Source of the DNA: Formicarius rufipectus
Lineage: Eukaryota > Chordata > Aves > Passeriformes > Formicariidae
Length of the DNA stretch: 64,000 bases
Direction: 5' to 3'
Assembly: GCA_013399695.1 (NCBI GenBank)
Contig: VXAU01001770.1
Location: 372,001-436,000 of the forward strand
Shown: positions 50,517-64,000 of the stretch, piece by piece
How positions within the stretch are numbered: the stretch's first letter is position 1
How the letters are laid out: every line of letters starts with the position of its first letter
The notes under the pieces: model-generated
Seen by the model: the letters and a program-made list of their open reading frames with translations, nothing else
What the model was told of the DNA's origin: nothing
Databases searched by the model: none
Translations under genes and position numbers: made by a program

Positions 50517-53088
50517 TCTTTTATTTAATATATTTCAAAGCACAGTAATTTCAATAAAATACAATTTCATAAATATAACCAATATGGGTTAATTTATGAG
50601 AATTCAGGATTCTTTGAAGAGTCATCACTGTGAACAACTGCTATTTAAACACTTCTGACAAGGGGAGAAAAAAAGGCATTGTGAAAAATCACGACACACT
50701 CTGCTATGGATTACACTATCTTTGCTGGCATACACGTAACAGCTCCAGGCTGATCTCCAAATATCAAGACTCTTTACCTTTGACTGGCACCATACACAGG
50801 TACTTTAACCCCTCCAACTTCTCATGCAATATACTTCCATGTTTGTAGCCTTACCAAAGAGCATACATGAACCACACTTGGCTTTTTATGGTTCTTATTA
50901 TCCAAAGAGCTTAGCAGAAGATTTTATGATTCTCAGCTAAAGAAGTGCTCATAAATACATGCATGTTGAGAGTACCAAAATGTAGTATCAGACCATTGAG
51001 TGCAAGTCTGCTTTACCTGCAGATAGCATTTTTTTAAGCACTGATTCAATTTAGGAAAAAAAAATAATGTCACTAGTACCACACAAGCTTATTGGTACAC
51101 TGCTATACTATAAACACCTTGCTACTGAAGGTTTAGAAAATGAGTGCCACCAACACAAAACATTAATGACAGGTAGAACAGAAAGAGATGTAAATATGAG
51201 TGCTAAAGATGCATTTTACATCAAGAAAACATATTGACAGCACGTATTTTTTAATCAAGAGGAAATTGCCGTAATAGCAGCTACATGAGGCTCTGCCTAA
51301 CATGACTGTTACCATTCTCCTCTCAAAATTATACCAGCAACTCAGAGTATACACCAAACTCTTACACTGGTGGAATGCAAAACTTGGCAGATTTTCTCCT
51401 TTCAAAAAAGGCAAAAGGTATTCTTCACAGTAAACAGCAACCATATGTGGCTACTATTCCCAGGAAGTTTATTTCTGTGAGGAGTTTAGCAAGGAAAGAC
51501 ATGTATTTCCAGGAAGAACTATAGACAAGTGCAGTTATGATATTGGTACCTACACTGATTTACTGAAGAGCTTTGGATTTTGTCAAAAAGCCTGAAGGGA
51601 ACGTTCCTGCTTAAATAAAAAAAATTAAAAAAAATAAAAAGAAGCAAACAAAAATAACTAAAACCCCAAAACAACAACAACAATCTTCCTACAGAAACCT
51701 GAACTACCAAGTAAAATGGCTTGAACCCAAACTGGTAAAAGGAAAAAGCTACATGGGAAACTATTACCTAAGGAGGGGAAAACTGGTATTCTGAAAGAGC
51801 CAAAAATACATGATTACAATTATTATTTATCAGAAGAGGTTTATAAAACAAGGTATTTGACAGTGTATCTACGGTTGAAAAGGAAAAGTGAGATACAAAT
51901 GAACAAGTGTCAGAATGGGAAACTCTCAAAAACAGTATACTGCTCTCACGAAACGTTCTCTTGGACACAACATCAGAATAAAAAAAAATAAAGAAAGGAA
52001 TGGGGTTCTGGTGCTTCTATTTCATTACAGATAATTTAAGATTTGTGACCATATAAAGTAATCAATGCTGCAAGGAAGAATGGCTACTGCTGTAAGCACT
52101 TTTGCAAAGCACAAAAGTACATGAATAGAAATGCTGCTAAGGTGACTTGGAAACCATCAAAATTACATATGAAGTACGTATTTGACATTACTGTGAATGA
52201 CATTTTAACCCTGCTCTCCACATCTTCTCTTGTTTAATAATTGTAGCTAGTTTCTGTTAGTTCTATATGTCGTTCATGAGGGCATGTCAAATGGAAGAAT
52301 ATTTTAGCAGACTAAAGGAGATCACAACACATTTGATTCCACTTCTTTTAAAGAAACTGTAGTTTTCCTAAGAAAATGTATTTCATAACACCATCTGGTC
52401 AAGGCATATTACTTAGAAAATGGTATCTGATATAAAATATAAAATCAAATAAAAACACCACACTTAACAGAAGTTAAAAAGAATCAAGGTAACATTCAAA
52501 GATGGGTTCATAGGTTTTGGACATGTGTAGCAGAACTAAATATATTGCATACTTCCACATCAGCTTGCTTAACAGAGGACTCCTGGTACCAAGGACTCCT
52601 GGATTAAACTCCATCCAATTTGAGGCAGATAGAGTAACATAATTTGAGTGGTCAGATCCTGGTACTCATGCGCCCCTCATGTTTCATGGGTTGCCTCCAG
52701 AAAACCCTGTATTTGCCTCATTTTAAAAAGCTGACAGCTGTAACTCCAGAAATGTCCACTCGTCATCCCAGCCCAGCTTCTCGTCTTTGCAAATACCCTC
52801 ATAGTTTTTTGTTCCTTCCTTACCCCAGAATTAATGAAGATCCACAGGAATCTCTTCACTCTGTTTACAGCACATAACTGTCTGTACCCTCCTTTAATTT
52901 TGCAAAATCATTACTTGTTTCTTACCAAGCTCTTGGGTACTGATGCCATGTATTAATTTTGATCTGCTTACCGTAGAAACATGTAAAGTTGAAAGAGCCC
53001 ACAAATAAAACAAGAGAAAGAAGATAAGAGGTTTAGGGTTTTCTTTTTAGATAATATTGCTTTCCAACCTTGCAAAAAAAAAAAAAAA

Positions 53089-53092
53089 NNNN
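53089..53092. other. Assembly gap (4 N) after a poly(A) run
   Basis: Four unresolved bases follow about 15 A's and precede four more A's. The true length of this A-tract is probably unknown. Confidence 0.97.
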
Positions 53093-55604
53093 AAAAGGAA
53101 TGTCTAAAGTATCCATGAAAGATAAGCTTTTCATTTTCTCCTGCAAACTTAAGACAAGCACAAGTCTTTAGCCTAAGGCAGATTCCACTGAAACTAAGAC
53201 AACTTGACACTTCCAGCAAATATCGTCAGACAATATCCATTCTAGAAAGTTTGTTTTTAAATTAAGCTTACAGATCCAGTTGCGTTTTTTATTTTCCTGT
53301 GAATAGCTATTATTACTACAGTTTAAGTTAGCATAAATTATGGGAAGTCTTTCAGATAATAGTTGTATCTGAACAGGTCTGAATTTTCTCTTCTCTCAGA
53401 GGCATTTTCCTCCAGCCTTACATCCTCACAAAGTCCAAGTACCAACTATTCAAGTACAATTAGATTACCCTCATAGTCAAAGCTACTGGGTCATCCAACC
53501 ATGAGATGACTGGAGACCCTGTTAACAGGAGATGTGAACATATTAATCAGCAAGTCATTTTGTAATAAAGTTCTTGACCACTACGATAAGATGAAGTAAC
53601 TAACCTATTCTTTATGAATGATTTTAGCTACCCTAAAGTATGATAAGCTGTACCGAATATATTATTTTCAAAGAAGCATGTGTGTACTTTTTATTCCACT
53701 GCTCACTGTATTTAGGAATAGTACCACACAAATGTCCAGAAAGCTATTATTTTCCTCCTAAAACACCTAAGAATTGATGTAGTAAAAATAAAGGAGAAAA
53801 CTGTTATACTTCATCTAACATATGAGAAAACAGTGTTGCAGCTTTTTTTATTTACTAAGCCTGAATTCGTTGGTTGGTTCTAGACTATACACTTTTTGGG
53901 ACAGGGACTATCTGTAATGAGTATAATTCAGTAAAGACCTGAATGCATGTTGATACACAGAGCTTAGGTGGTGAGTTGCTATGTACTTTTGATCAAGTTT
54001 TGGCAATACATCATGGAAAAAAAAGTAGCATCAGACCCACTGAGCTTATTCAGCTAAAACAACACTTGATACTAAGGTAGGCAAGCACAAAATTTAAATT
54101 TATTCTTATTACATTAAAAGAAATTTATAAAAGGTCCAGATCATTCCTGACATGCATTTCTCACTTAGCCTGCATAGAAAAGGAACAGAACCTGTAACCA
54201 AATAAAGCATATCTACACTTATAAAAATAATCTTCCTTTAACAGCCTTGCTGAGCTGTGAGATTGCTAATGAATGTGGTATACAAACAACATTCATGTGT
54301 TTTAAAACTATGTGAATTGAAACCGTGGTATTATTCATTCGTATTGTTAAATCTAAAGCTTTTCTCAACAATTACACTGACCTAGCTTTTTAAGGACTTT
54401 AACCAGCCAATATGAAAGCAATCTTTTAAAGTAAATTTTATTCTAAGAAAATCCCTAATGTTAACTACTTCTTTTTAACATAGCAAGTAAACAGTAAACA
54501 TACAAAAGGATGTTTCAAATGCACAAATCTTAAAACGTCCACACTAACAAAACAAAAAGACACGCTAAAGTGCAAAATGCTTATCAAATAATACCAAATC
54601 CAGAGTGAAAAGGAAGTCTGAACGAGCCTTAAGAAAGATAAGCTTGTGAACGTACAGATCTATTGCAAAGGTTCACTGACCAAAAGGAAGCTATTATTCC
54701 CTTGTTATGCAGCACCACACTCTCTGGCTTGCATCAGTCTTTTCTGTAGTTTTAACAAACCGTGAATATCTGGGAGAGAGGAAATAAACTGAAACAGACA
54801 AGCAAAAAACAAACACAAAGATTTCTATTACAATAATCCGTCAAATAAGAAGAAACAAAAGATTCACAAAATTACACAAAATGTTTTAATAGGCTGTTCA
54901 TACTTGCCATATGTCAGCATGAACAATATAACTTCCACAGCCAATATATAATTGTATGATCTGTGTTTGATAATCTCAGTAATAATTAGCAGCCTAACCT
55001 GCAGTCCCAAGCACAGAAACAGGTGAATCACAAGCCTTAAGGTAAGAGAACATATGAATGCTAATAGTGCAAGTATAGCTAAGCCTTAGTTTACTACATT
55101 CTCTGCTGCAACTATTACTAAAGAAATACTTCTCACAAAGTTTCTACAAAAAACTGCATGTAGTGAATACATGGGTCATTCATGAGCATAACACAGGGAA
55201 AAGTACCACACTGAAAGACCTCTCCGTTTAAAATGACGATTATTTAAGTTCTGCTATTTGGCGCTATTCTAGAAGTTTAGAAACCTGCAATCAAATGCAC
55301 AAGAAAAGAATAAAAAGTACATATGCATTCCCCTTCCCCAGCAAATACGTGATAAACCAAAATAAGAACACATTCACACTTTATAAATGATAGCTAGTCA
55401 CGAGAACTCCTACAATAATACTGAAACTCTCAGTCTATACAGCAGCTGAAAAGGGATCCACCAGATAGATACATCTTCCTTGTTTGGGCAACAATGCAAT
55501 CTTTAACAAATGGTCGCAACATGGAGATAATGAAATAATTTAGTGTTATATCTTAGTGTTTCCTCTTTGGACTTTTAAAACCATTAACACCATTTTAGGG
55601 GTAA

Positions 55605-55857
55605 CAGCCTCAAACTGATGGAGGGCAGGTTTAGGGTTAGACATTAGGGAAAAGTTCTTTACTGTGAGGGTGGTGAGGCACTGGAACAGCCTGCCCAGAA
55701 AACTGGTGGATGCTCCATCCCTAGAAGTGTTCAAGACCAGCTTGGATGGGGTTTTGCACCCTGGTCTAGTGGAAGATGTTCCTGCCCATGGCAAGGGTGT
55801 GGAATTAGGTGATCTCTGAGGTCCCTTCTAAATGCAAATCATTCTATGATTCTGTGA
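55605..55857 (+). mobile_element. CR1 LINE 3' fragment with terminal repeats
   Basis: It starts near AAACTGATGGAGGGCAGGTT and runs through GAGGGTGGTGAGGCACTGGA, CAGCCTGCCCAG, a CCATCCCTAGAAGTGTTCAA block and GTGATCTCTGAGGTCCCTTC. It ends in ATCATTCTATGATTCTGTGA, the CR1 terminal octamer repeat. It is 5' truncated, fairly well preserved, and inserted in SPRED1 intron 1. Confidence 0.95.
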
Positions 55858-58790
55858 TAAATTATGCGTTTAGGATGGAACTTCACCATAAGAACAAAGT
55901 TCTGAAAAGGGTGATGGAGGCAGCTAGGTGAAATCGCACAAAATATATGGTTAGAGTACCAAGAATCCAAGCGCAATATGACACGATACAAGCTCAAACC
56001 AGTTTTTAGACAGGAGAATATGAGCAGAGAGTGAGAGAATGGTCTTCTCGCTCCAGCCAATCTACAACTCAAAAACGTCATGTGGCAATAACTGCACAGA
56101 TTTTTTTCCTGGTGCAAATCTGACATCTAAATTGCACAGGTTTACAGCTATCACCACAAAAATGTTTTATGTGGCTATTTGCCACTTCTGTTACACAAAA
56201 TAGGACATAATAAAATACCTAGGCTAAAGTACAAAACTGAATCATGTTACTAATTTGATGAGATATACATTAAGCTGTTTCAGAAATGTTCGTGTTCTTG
56301 TATTTAACAGCAATAGAAATGAATTTCAACTGTGTAACTGAAGAAACAGAACCAGAAAAATAACTATCTGTTCTCAGAGAGAGAGAAAGCATTACATATT
56401 CAGTAAATATAAGGAGAAATTGAACTGGTGGAATGGACAAACAGGTATATATGGAGAGAATCTTAATTTGGCTGTTTCATTTGTACCCATTGTTTTGTTA
56501 TACACTTTTGCTCATATTCCAGCAACAGAAGGACATTCTCTATTTGTACTCCAACCACATGGTCTACTACTAAAACAGAAATAATTTTCCCTAGTTATAA
56601 ATAACAATGAATTTTGAGTACTTTAACTGCAAGGACACTGTTCAAGTAATCAAAAAAAGCCAGGAGAAGTCATTAACTGTTTCATTAGCTGAAAAAAAGC
56701 AATCAGCATTTTATTACACATCCTAAAAAGCAAGGTCAAATGACCAAGATCATAATACAAGTAATTGCTTTAGTGGTGGTAACAAATAATGTCTACTTCT
56801 TGAGCCAGATTTTGCACTATTTAGGAGTTTAAGCCTCAAATACTGGTGGGATCATAGAAACACATCTGATAGAATTCCGTAGACTTTGTTCAAAAACCAA
56901 CATTGTAAATGCATTCATCACATATGAGCTTTACATACAGGATGTATTGTGTTTTTGAGGGCTCTACTTCTTAACTTTGGTTGCTCAAATACCAAAAAGT
57001 TGTCTTGGGAGAGAAGAAAATATTCTCTAATTTTGTGGTAATTCCTAGACAAAATTCATTTGTCTGTGATTTTAATAATACTGTGAGGAATGAATAAAAT
57101 ACTCATTTAGTCAGTAAGTTCTTAATATTAATTAAGAGAAGTGATTATTTGAGTTCAAGAATTCTAGCACTGTCACTCTGCACTTTTAGCTACCTGATAA
57201 CTAAAGTAGCTCATCCTTTTTTTCATCATCCTTCTGTTGACTGGGAAGTATTGTGTGACCAGTACTCAACACAACAATACATATGAGGCAGTGTCACAAA
57301 AGACTAAGTAAAAAAATCCAATATTGACTATTCCACACAAAAAGCTGATAAAAACAAAACAAAACACACCAGCTTAAAGAGTTGTTTCTTTAGGAAGCAC
57401 AATAAAGAAGATACTGCCTAAGGGTTATTTAAGGGGAAGAACAGGGAGCTAAAAATGCCAGAATTCAAGTAACAAAAGTGAAGCAATAGATGTTTCAAAA
57501 GTCAGTGACATAAAAAGATTGAGGGAAATAAGGCTTGCATAAATTCTTCCCTACCAAGTAAATAACATTAGGGGGGAAAAAAAAGAAATTAAAAATAAGA
57601 AGAAAACCCCAGTATAATAAGGGACACAGAAGGAATAGGACAGAAGAAACACCATGGCCTTTTCCAAAACAAGCAGCAGGTGCATGAGGAAAAACTGGGT
57701 ACCCTTCACTGATGAGAATCATGATCACAGTGCAGATCACTGCTTAACATACAATTCTTTTTCTATTGCTTTCTAGAATACACTGATTTTTTTCCCCTGA
57801 ATTAAAAGGGCAGTATAAAATCTTGTAGCTAAATTTAAGCTAGAAAAAAAATTAGCCTGGTTCCAAAAAATAAGATCAATACAAAAATAGAAATTTTTCA
57901 TTTTTAACTATATATTAGGTAATTTCCAGCAAACACAAGTTATTGTATCACAATCGTTATCATATTAACAGTTGTAAGTAACTTAGGTGGAAAACTGCTA
58001 AGCATCATGGATTAGAAAGGTTCTAAGAATCATTTCCACAGTGAGTAAGCAGAGACAGTTGAAAAGGTGCAGCAATCAGATTTCTTTTAATCTTTCCTCT
58101 AACTACTCTATGCAGCCTGATCTCAGGAAGTCCTTTATCAGTGACTGCACAGAGAATACAAAACTACTGACAGTTCTACACTATCTTCTACTTACAAATT
58201 CAAGGCAACTTGCATACCTGCACTACAGTTCTTGTTATAAGCACTTTAGTACGATTTGGCATTGTTGCCAGAACCATTCTCCATCTTTCTCTTGCCCTGA
58301 TAATTTATTCCTACCACGCATTTTCTCCATTGCTTCAGCAGCTTTGCAGTGATCAACACTGGAAAAGCTCATATGAATCAAAAGTAATCCAGAAGAAACG
58401 GTAACTTCAGAACAATCATCCAACCTTAATCAACAAATTACTGATTTTGTCACAAGGCCATCCTGTAACTGCTCAAAGAGGTTCTGTAGATGTGGTACTT
58501 CAAAACAAGTTCCAGACTGAACACACGTGTGAGTGTTTGCTTCACTGTCAGCAACTGCTGACAAACTCTCATTCATCTAAGTCTGTATGGACCAGAAAAA
58601 AAAAAGGGGTTGGTCACATTTAGTCCAGTTGGAGCGTGCCTGCTTATCTACATATATATGTATTTTGAGATTAAGACACAATTAACAATACCAATGCACA
58701 GGATGCAAGTCACAAATCTTAGCACAACTGATCTTCTTCTGCAGTATCAACATAACTTAGGTCTTAAATGTTCCAGTGTTTTTGTTTGGG

Positions 58791-58884
58791 CTTATTTTGT
58801 TTGTTTGTTTTGGGGGGTTTTGTTTGTTTGTTTTGGGGTTTTTTTTGTTTTTTGTTTTTTTGTGTTTTTTTGGAGGGGGGTGGG
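58791..58884. repeat. T/G-rich simple repeat
   Basis: TTTG and TTTTG units with G6, G4, G6 and G3 runs. It gives spurious Phe/Cys/Gly-rich open frames on the plus strand. Low complexity; no gene here. Confidence 0.85.
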
Positions 58885-61800
58885 CTTCATATATGTGGAA
58901 CTGTGAAGACCAAACATCTAAAAAGGTTTTCTTCCTTTCAAGAAACGCACATTTTCTTTCTCTAAATTTTTACTGCAAGACATTTTGGCCCTCTTTGTAT
59001 TTATAGCAAAGTACAGTATACATGCTAACAAAACCAACTGAATTTACTTTATGTAATTAGGGAATACACAAAGGAAAAGCATTCAATTTCAGAAGATGCA
59101 AGGTAGCACAGAAAATAGGTATCCTGAACACTACAAAAAGTTTATTCCACAATGTGATGAGAGAAACTGCAATTTCCAAGAAATAGAGCTGAAAATATAT
59201 CACAAGATGAGAATCAATTAGAATTACTTAAAACCTGCATGTACCTTTAAATTTTTCTATCATTAATCCATGTAAAACCTAGTATTTTCTGTACAGAGAT
59301 AGAAGAAACAAGCACTATTGTGCTGCAATTACAAGAATAATACAGAGTATCTGGCCAAACTTTTATACTCATAAACCAAGAGTTTACAAAAAATTAATAC
59401 TAAAGACTGTAGTCCTACTGTATGAATTTAGAAGCCTGAATGCAAACTATAATAAAACTCAGGAAGGGTTAAGAGTACTCAGTCTGGATGTCTTCACTGG
59501 AAAGGAGTTATAGCAGCCTCTATTTGGAAGAAGTTTAATATATATACCAAATAAATGTGATTTGCCTGAAGTGATTCATCACCTCATCTTCACTGATGCA
59601 CAGTCACCAACATTCAAGAAAATATCAACCAAAAAAAGCTTTAAAATAGAAAAGTAGCCTTTAAAAACAACTTAGAAAAATTTTCTTGGCAACTGAACCT
59701 TTTCTGCTACAGAACACTTATTCATATTAAAGTGTAACAAAAACTAAAGACATGACTATACTGTTAAGTAACTGTTTGTAAAGGAGACTCTTTAAATTAA
59801 GACTAGTCAATGCACTGATACAACACATTTTCCAAACTCCAGTACTACTGGCATCATGAACCACTGTTGCTTGTTACCACTTCCCCCCACCCCAGTTTGT
59901 GCTCCTGCATTATTATGCCAAGTGCGTAAGAGAGAGGAAATACAAATCTCTCCTCTACAAAAGAGGAAGTAGGAAAAAACCCCATAAAACACGAAAACTC
60001 TACAAGTTTTGCAGCTATTCATCTTTGATAAGGATCATTATTTACAGAAAGCTGTTCAGTATTTTTTAAGAATGAAAGGCAAACGCAAAATGCATGAATT
60101 TCAAGTTTTAAACACAGGGGGCCAGTATATTGCAATTCAGAAGAAAAACAGCTTCCAGATTACGCTCATGTAAGCATTTTAATATAGACAGACGATGCAT
60201 TCCCAGGAGATAAATTAAAGGGCAATGCTCCATTGAACACATATATGATAGGAGTACAATATACAATGCATAACACAAGTGCTACATAGATCTCTCATTT
60301 TGTGAGTTCCTTATTAATTGCAAGGTCTTATTCATAGGAGATGTCTAAGCAGCCATACACGTAGAGCTCTATCAGTGATTCAGTATCAGTAGGTCTGCAG
60401 GAAAAATTATTTGCTTTTGTGGGATTATGGGAAGGCTACCCCTTTCTTCTGCAGTCTTGCAGCAAAATTCTGCTTTCTTTTTTTAGTATGCAACTGTGAA
60501 CTGGTTGTGCAACTGAAACAGAAAATCCATCATTCCAAAAAGATTGTTCTGACAGGTCAGTGCCCCAAATCACCTGCAGACACATGACCCTTAGATCTAA
60601 GGCCAAGGCTATGTATAGGTGAACGCAAACTACTGCTTTCAGTGACAGCCCATAACTACACTTCATCACTAGAAATGCAGATTTACAAAGTTTTTTTTAA
60701 GACTTACTTAAACTGTTCATTTTGAGAAGGCATTTATGTATAATCTTTACTCTGCAGGAAAGCTATAAAAATTGCTCTCTAGTCTATAAAAAATTTTAAA
60801 TTCTAAATAGATTGCACTTTTGTTTACTTTAACTCAGTAAAGCAGTAAAGGTTTAAATTGGACTGAAACTAGTGACCAGTATGAGAACCATTTATGTAAC
60901 ATAAAATCCATTTTTTCGTCCCCTACACTGTGGATAAAAATAGACATTACCCCTTTGCTTTAAGGGATCCAGAAACTTCTGTTGCATTTGGAATATTTCA
61001 ATCACTGCAGATCTATTTATACATGTATTTCCTCCACCAGGTGTGAACCTTAGGAAAGTCTCATTCAGTTAGGATACTGCTGCAGTAGCGTTTTCCAGAT
61101 ATTGTCAGTAGTGCACACATTCAGTTATAGATGGATTAAAAAAAAAAAAGGACTTAAAAAAAATATCAATCCATAATTAACTTTGGACAAGTAGACGCTG
61201 AAAGCACCACAGCTTTCTTTCAGATATGAAATACTTTCACAATTTGAAATTAGCCTTATAAGTTTATTTATGCATTTATTCTTCATACTCATGTTCCAGC
61301 TTCCTCAGCAGCACATACACGGTTAAAACCTGATGCCTATTAGAATAAACTTCTAGTGGGAAGTGCTAAGAATTCACCCCACTGCCTACCAATCCATCCA
61401 GAAATCTGTTCTCACTCCTACTTCCTCCTGTCTGTTCCTTTCTGAAACAGCAGTAGGGGGGGTTGGGAGTTTGCCTTTCCTCTACTGGATCACAGTTGTG
61501 TACATGAACTATACCAGACCATATGGCAATCTCTCTCAATTCCTAAGAGGCAAAACAAGCTCCCTACCAAGCCAATCCGAAGAGAAGCAGGTAAGGGGTA
61601 AAGCCTACAGGTATTAGCATCCCCGTGCCTACGTTCACAGATACATTAATATATAGGCAAGATGTAGTAGCTGGTAACAAGTAGGAAATATAGAAAATTG
61701 CTTCAATGGTAAGAGCAGCCCTGTCCATACTCGCACAAGCACTTACAGCATGCTCCAGCTTCTCTCACAGAACAATCCAGTTGCCTACACGCAACTTGAA

Positions 61801-64000
61801 GTAGTCCAGAGAAAAAACCAAAGACTCAAATGCATTGTTTAGCATGCAACAAGGCTTTGAGAAGAAGAAAATTACTGTATTGAAGATAAAGCAGTGCCTG
61901 TTTGATGAGCAATGCACACAGAGAATAAGCCCACCGGTCGGAGAGTGCAACTAAAGAGAAAGGTTGAAAGCTGAAAAGAAAGCTCCATAGCTGTCTGGAA
62001 GCTGTCAGGCAAAGATATGCCAACCAGAAATGTAGTGGAGACAGATTTTCCTTTCTTGAGGGGAAAGCATTCAAGTTTTGTTGAAAACCAAATTGCAAAA
62101 ATCCAATAGAAAAACCACCCCAAGACATGGCACCTCAGGAGATACTCTACTACTTGCTCTCAGTGAACAGGTGAATTTCTCAAAAGAGCCCAACAGTGCA
62201 CAAAGTTGTGTTTAACTCTGGTAAAGCTAGGACTGTGATCAAATACACTAAAATAGGATCTTAGTTCCTTTTCTGTGAAGTTAAAGCTGATTTTGACAGA
62301 GACTTTATTTTCAATCTAACAGAATAATAACTGCTTTTTACAACAGCTTTTAGCCCAGCAGGAAAGTTCCTACGTGAAACAATACAAAATTTTGTCAACA
62401 TTTTTATACTAAGGTTTAAGGAACATGACTAACACAAACAGGCAAGGAAGTAACAGAAAATAGCTCCCTCAGCTGGAGCTGCATGATTTTTGCTTTTCAA
62501 CTGAATTAACTAGTAGAGTCATTATATTTTTATAACAACATGGTAATATAATTCTAGTATTTTACCTTTACTGCTCGCTGCTGTTTTCTCAAGTTCTTTA
62601 ATACCACATAGACAGCTTACTTAGAATAAGAAGCAGCAGCTCTACCAGAGGGAGTAGGGAGCAAAGCCAAAGCACCAGAAGGCACTATTACCTGCCCTAA
62701 AGAAATACAAGAGCCAGAAACAACTGTCAGCTAGCTAGAGGTATGTCCAGGATCTACCTATATGGAAACATAACGACAATAAAGAGCAAAACTAGACCAC
62801 AGTTTACCATTGCATAATTTCTTCATCAACATCCTACACAATGTGGAGATAGGCTTATAGAGGATAAGCTGCATAACGTTCTGCCTTTATTTGATAGGTA
62901 TTAATGCATCTGTATCCTGCAATCAAAGATCTATGACATCTGATACACTAATACCAGAAGTCTTACTGTAAAAAAAATCCCACTAAATCCTCATGTTAAG
63001 GTTAAATATTCATCCCCCTCAATTTAAGAAACTGAGTATTTCACTCTGTCCACACTACGTAAAAAAAAATGCATAAACAGTTAAATAAATAAGGAATGAG
63101 GTGGCCAAGAATTTTTAACAAAATCTCTAAGAACTCAACTAAGATGAAGCCTGATCACATCTGCATTTCCCTTGGATAGCAAAAATAATCCTCTACTTAA
63201 ACACTGTTCTACATGACAGAAGACGGCCACTTCCAGAACACCAAAGAAAAACAATTTTAACTGATAAGCAGCTATGAAAAGATGGCATCTTTCTATATTC
63301 TTAGTTCTGCTTTATGTCATAAATGTATGTTATGATGATTAAACATCAAAAAAACTTTAGGGTTCAAACATCAGCGTGAAAACGTTGAAGGGTTGTAACT
63401 CTCCCTCACTTAAACCTTACAAAAAATACTAGCAAGAGGATGTCCAAGACGCCAGTAGCCTATAACCAACCAACAAACTAAAAACAAAACCCAAAAGAAA
63501 CTTCAAAATCTGTGTTTAGCAGGAATGAGTTAAAATACTGCATAGCCTAAAAGTTAAAATACGAAATCTCAGAAAGCTCATGGAACCTCTTCAGGAACAA
63601 GGTTCTCTAACTCACAGAACAGTAATTCGAGGTTCAGTTAGTATGAAGAACCATTATTTCTTAAAGGGCTTTTCCCAGACAGTTTATATGTCGAACAGAT
63701 TTAACCCCAGAGATGTAACATGATCTTTTAACAGTTATGACTGAATTACAAGTTTTAAAGTAGACAGCCATCAAAGTAAGAAGAACAAGCAATCATGGAT
63801 ACAGGAAACGTACACTGCCCTACAGTCAGCTAATGGCAACTTTAATAGGACATGATGGATTTTTCTCCACCAGGAGAAAATACTGCCTGCATTTCTGCTT
63901 CAACAACCCACGCCAGCTGACTAATGGAGTTATATTTTTGTCTCATATGAGGATGGTTACTTGCCCATCTTCTAGCAGTTGCAGAATGAAACATTAACAG

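Larger units (their letters stand above)
45659..64000 (-). other. SPRED1: SPRED1 intron 1 (partial)
   Basis: Everything to the right edge is upstream of exon 2. I see no CpG-rich promoter-like stretch and no exon encoding an MSEET-type start, so exon 1 lies beyond the window and intron 1 exceeds 18.3 kb. A very long first intron is also known for mammalian SPRED1. It holds two sense-oriented CR1 fragments, dinucleotide and T/G-rich repeats and one small gap. Open frames here are short and unsupported. Confidence 0.8.

Noticed and set aside
58235..58423. Minus-strand frame with a peptide slightly like the end of an RNA-binding (RRM) domain
   Set aside because: Only 62 codons, no RNP motifs, no splice support; similarity is too vague.
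58610..59006. Three overlapping plus-strand frames rich in Phe, Cys and Gly
   Set aside because: They are translations of the T/G simple repeat.

Overview
The window looks like bird nuclear DNA. It is AT-rich, almost all non-coding, and carries CR1 LINE fragments of the avian type (3' tails of the ATTCTATGATTCT kind). The only recognisable protein-coding gene is SPRED1 (Sprouty-related EVH1-domain protein 1), on the minus strand, and its exons match the vertebrate protein closely. The species cannot be fixed from sequence alone.

Layout, left to right. 1 to about 11.5 kb: intergenic, no gene recognised. 11.48-11.76 kb: a complete-looking tRNA-derived SINE with a 12-bp target-site duplication. 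About 13.3-14.05 kb: a decayed minus-strand relic resembling a zona pellucida (ZP3-like) domain. 16.5 kb: an old CR1 piece. About 18.8-24.5 kb: the proposed SPRED1 3' UTR, with a miR-126 seed match, five Pumilio-type octamers and several AATAAA signals. 24.5-45.7 kb: SPRED1 exon 7 (24508-25167), exon 5 (29814-29972), exon 3 (38770-38938) and exon 2 (45484-45658) with their introns. 45.7-64 kb: intron 1, which runs off the right edge. Exon 1 and the promoter are not in the window.

The four exons supply 386 codons: most of the EVH1 domain (exons 2 and 3), part of the linker (exon 5), and the KIT-binding and cysteine-rich SPR domains (exon 7). Their lengths and phases (175, 169 and 159 nt; last exon phase 0) equal the mammalian gene as I know it. 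Exon 4 must exist to restore the frame, but I could not see it. Exon 6 (102 nt in mammals) is also not recognisable, although one 102-nt open, phase-compatible segment lies where it should be. SPRED1 is a membrane-associated inhibitor of the RAS-RAF-ERK pathway.

No operons, CRISPR arrays, intact tRNA or rRNA genes, or full-length transposons were found. No wholly new biological system is evident. The most notable items are the SINE, the ZP-like relic, the unresolved SPRED1 exons, the 3' UTR regulatory sites, and a shared 13-mer resembling a CTCF core at 6.2 and 21.5 kb.
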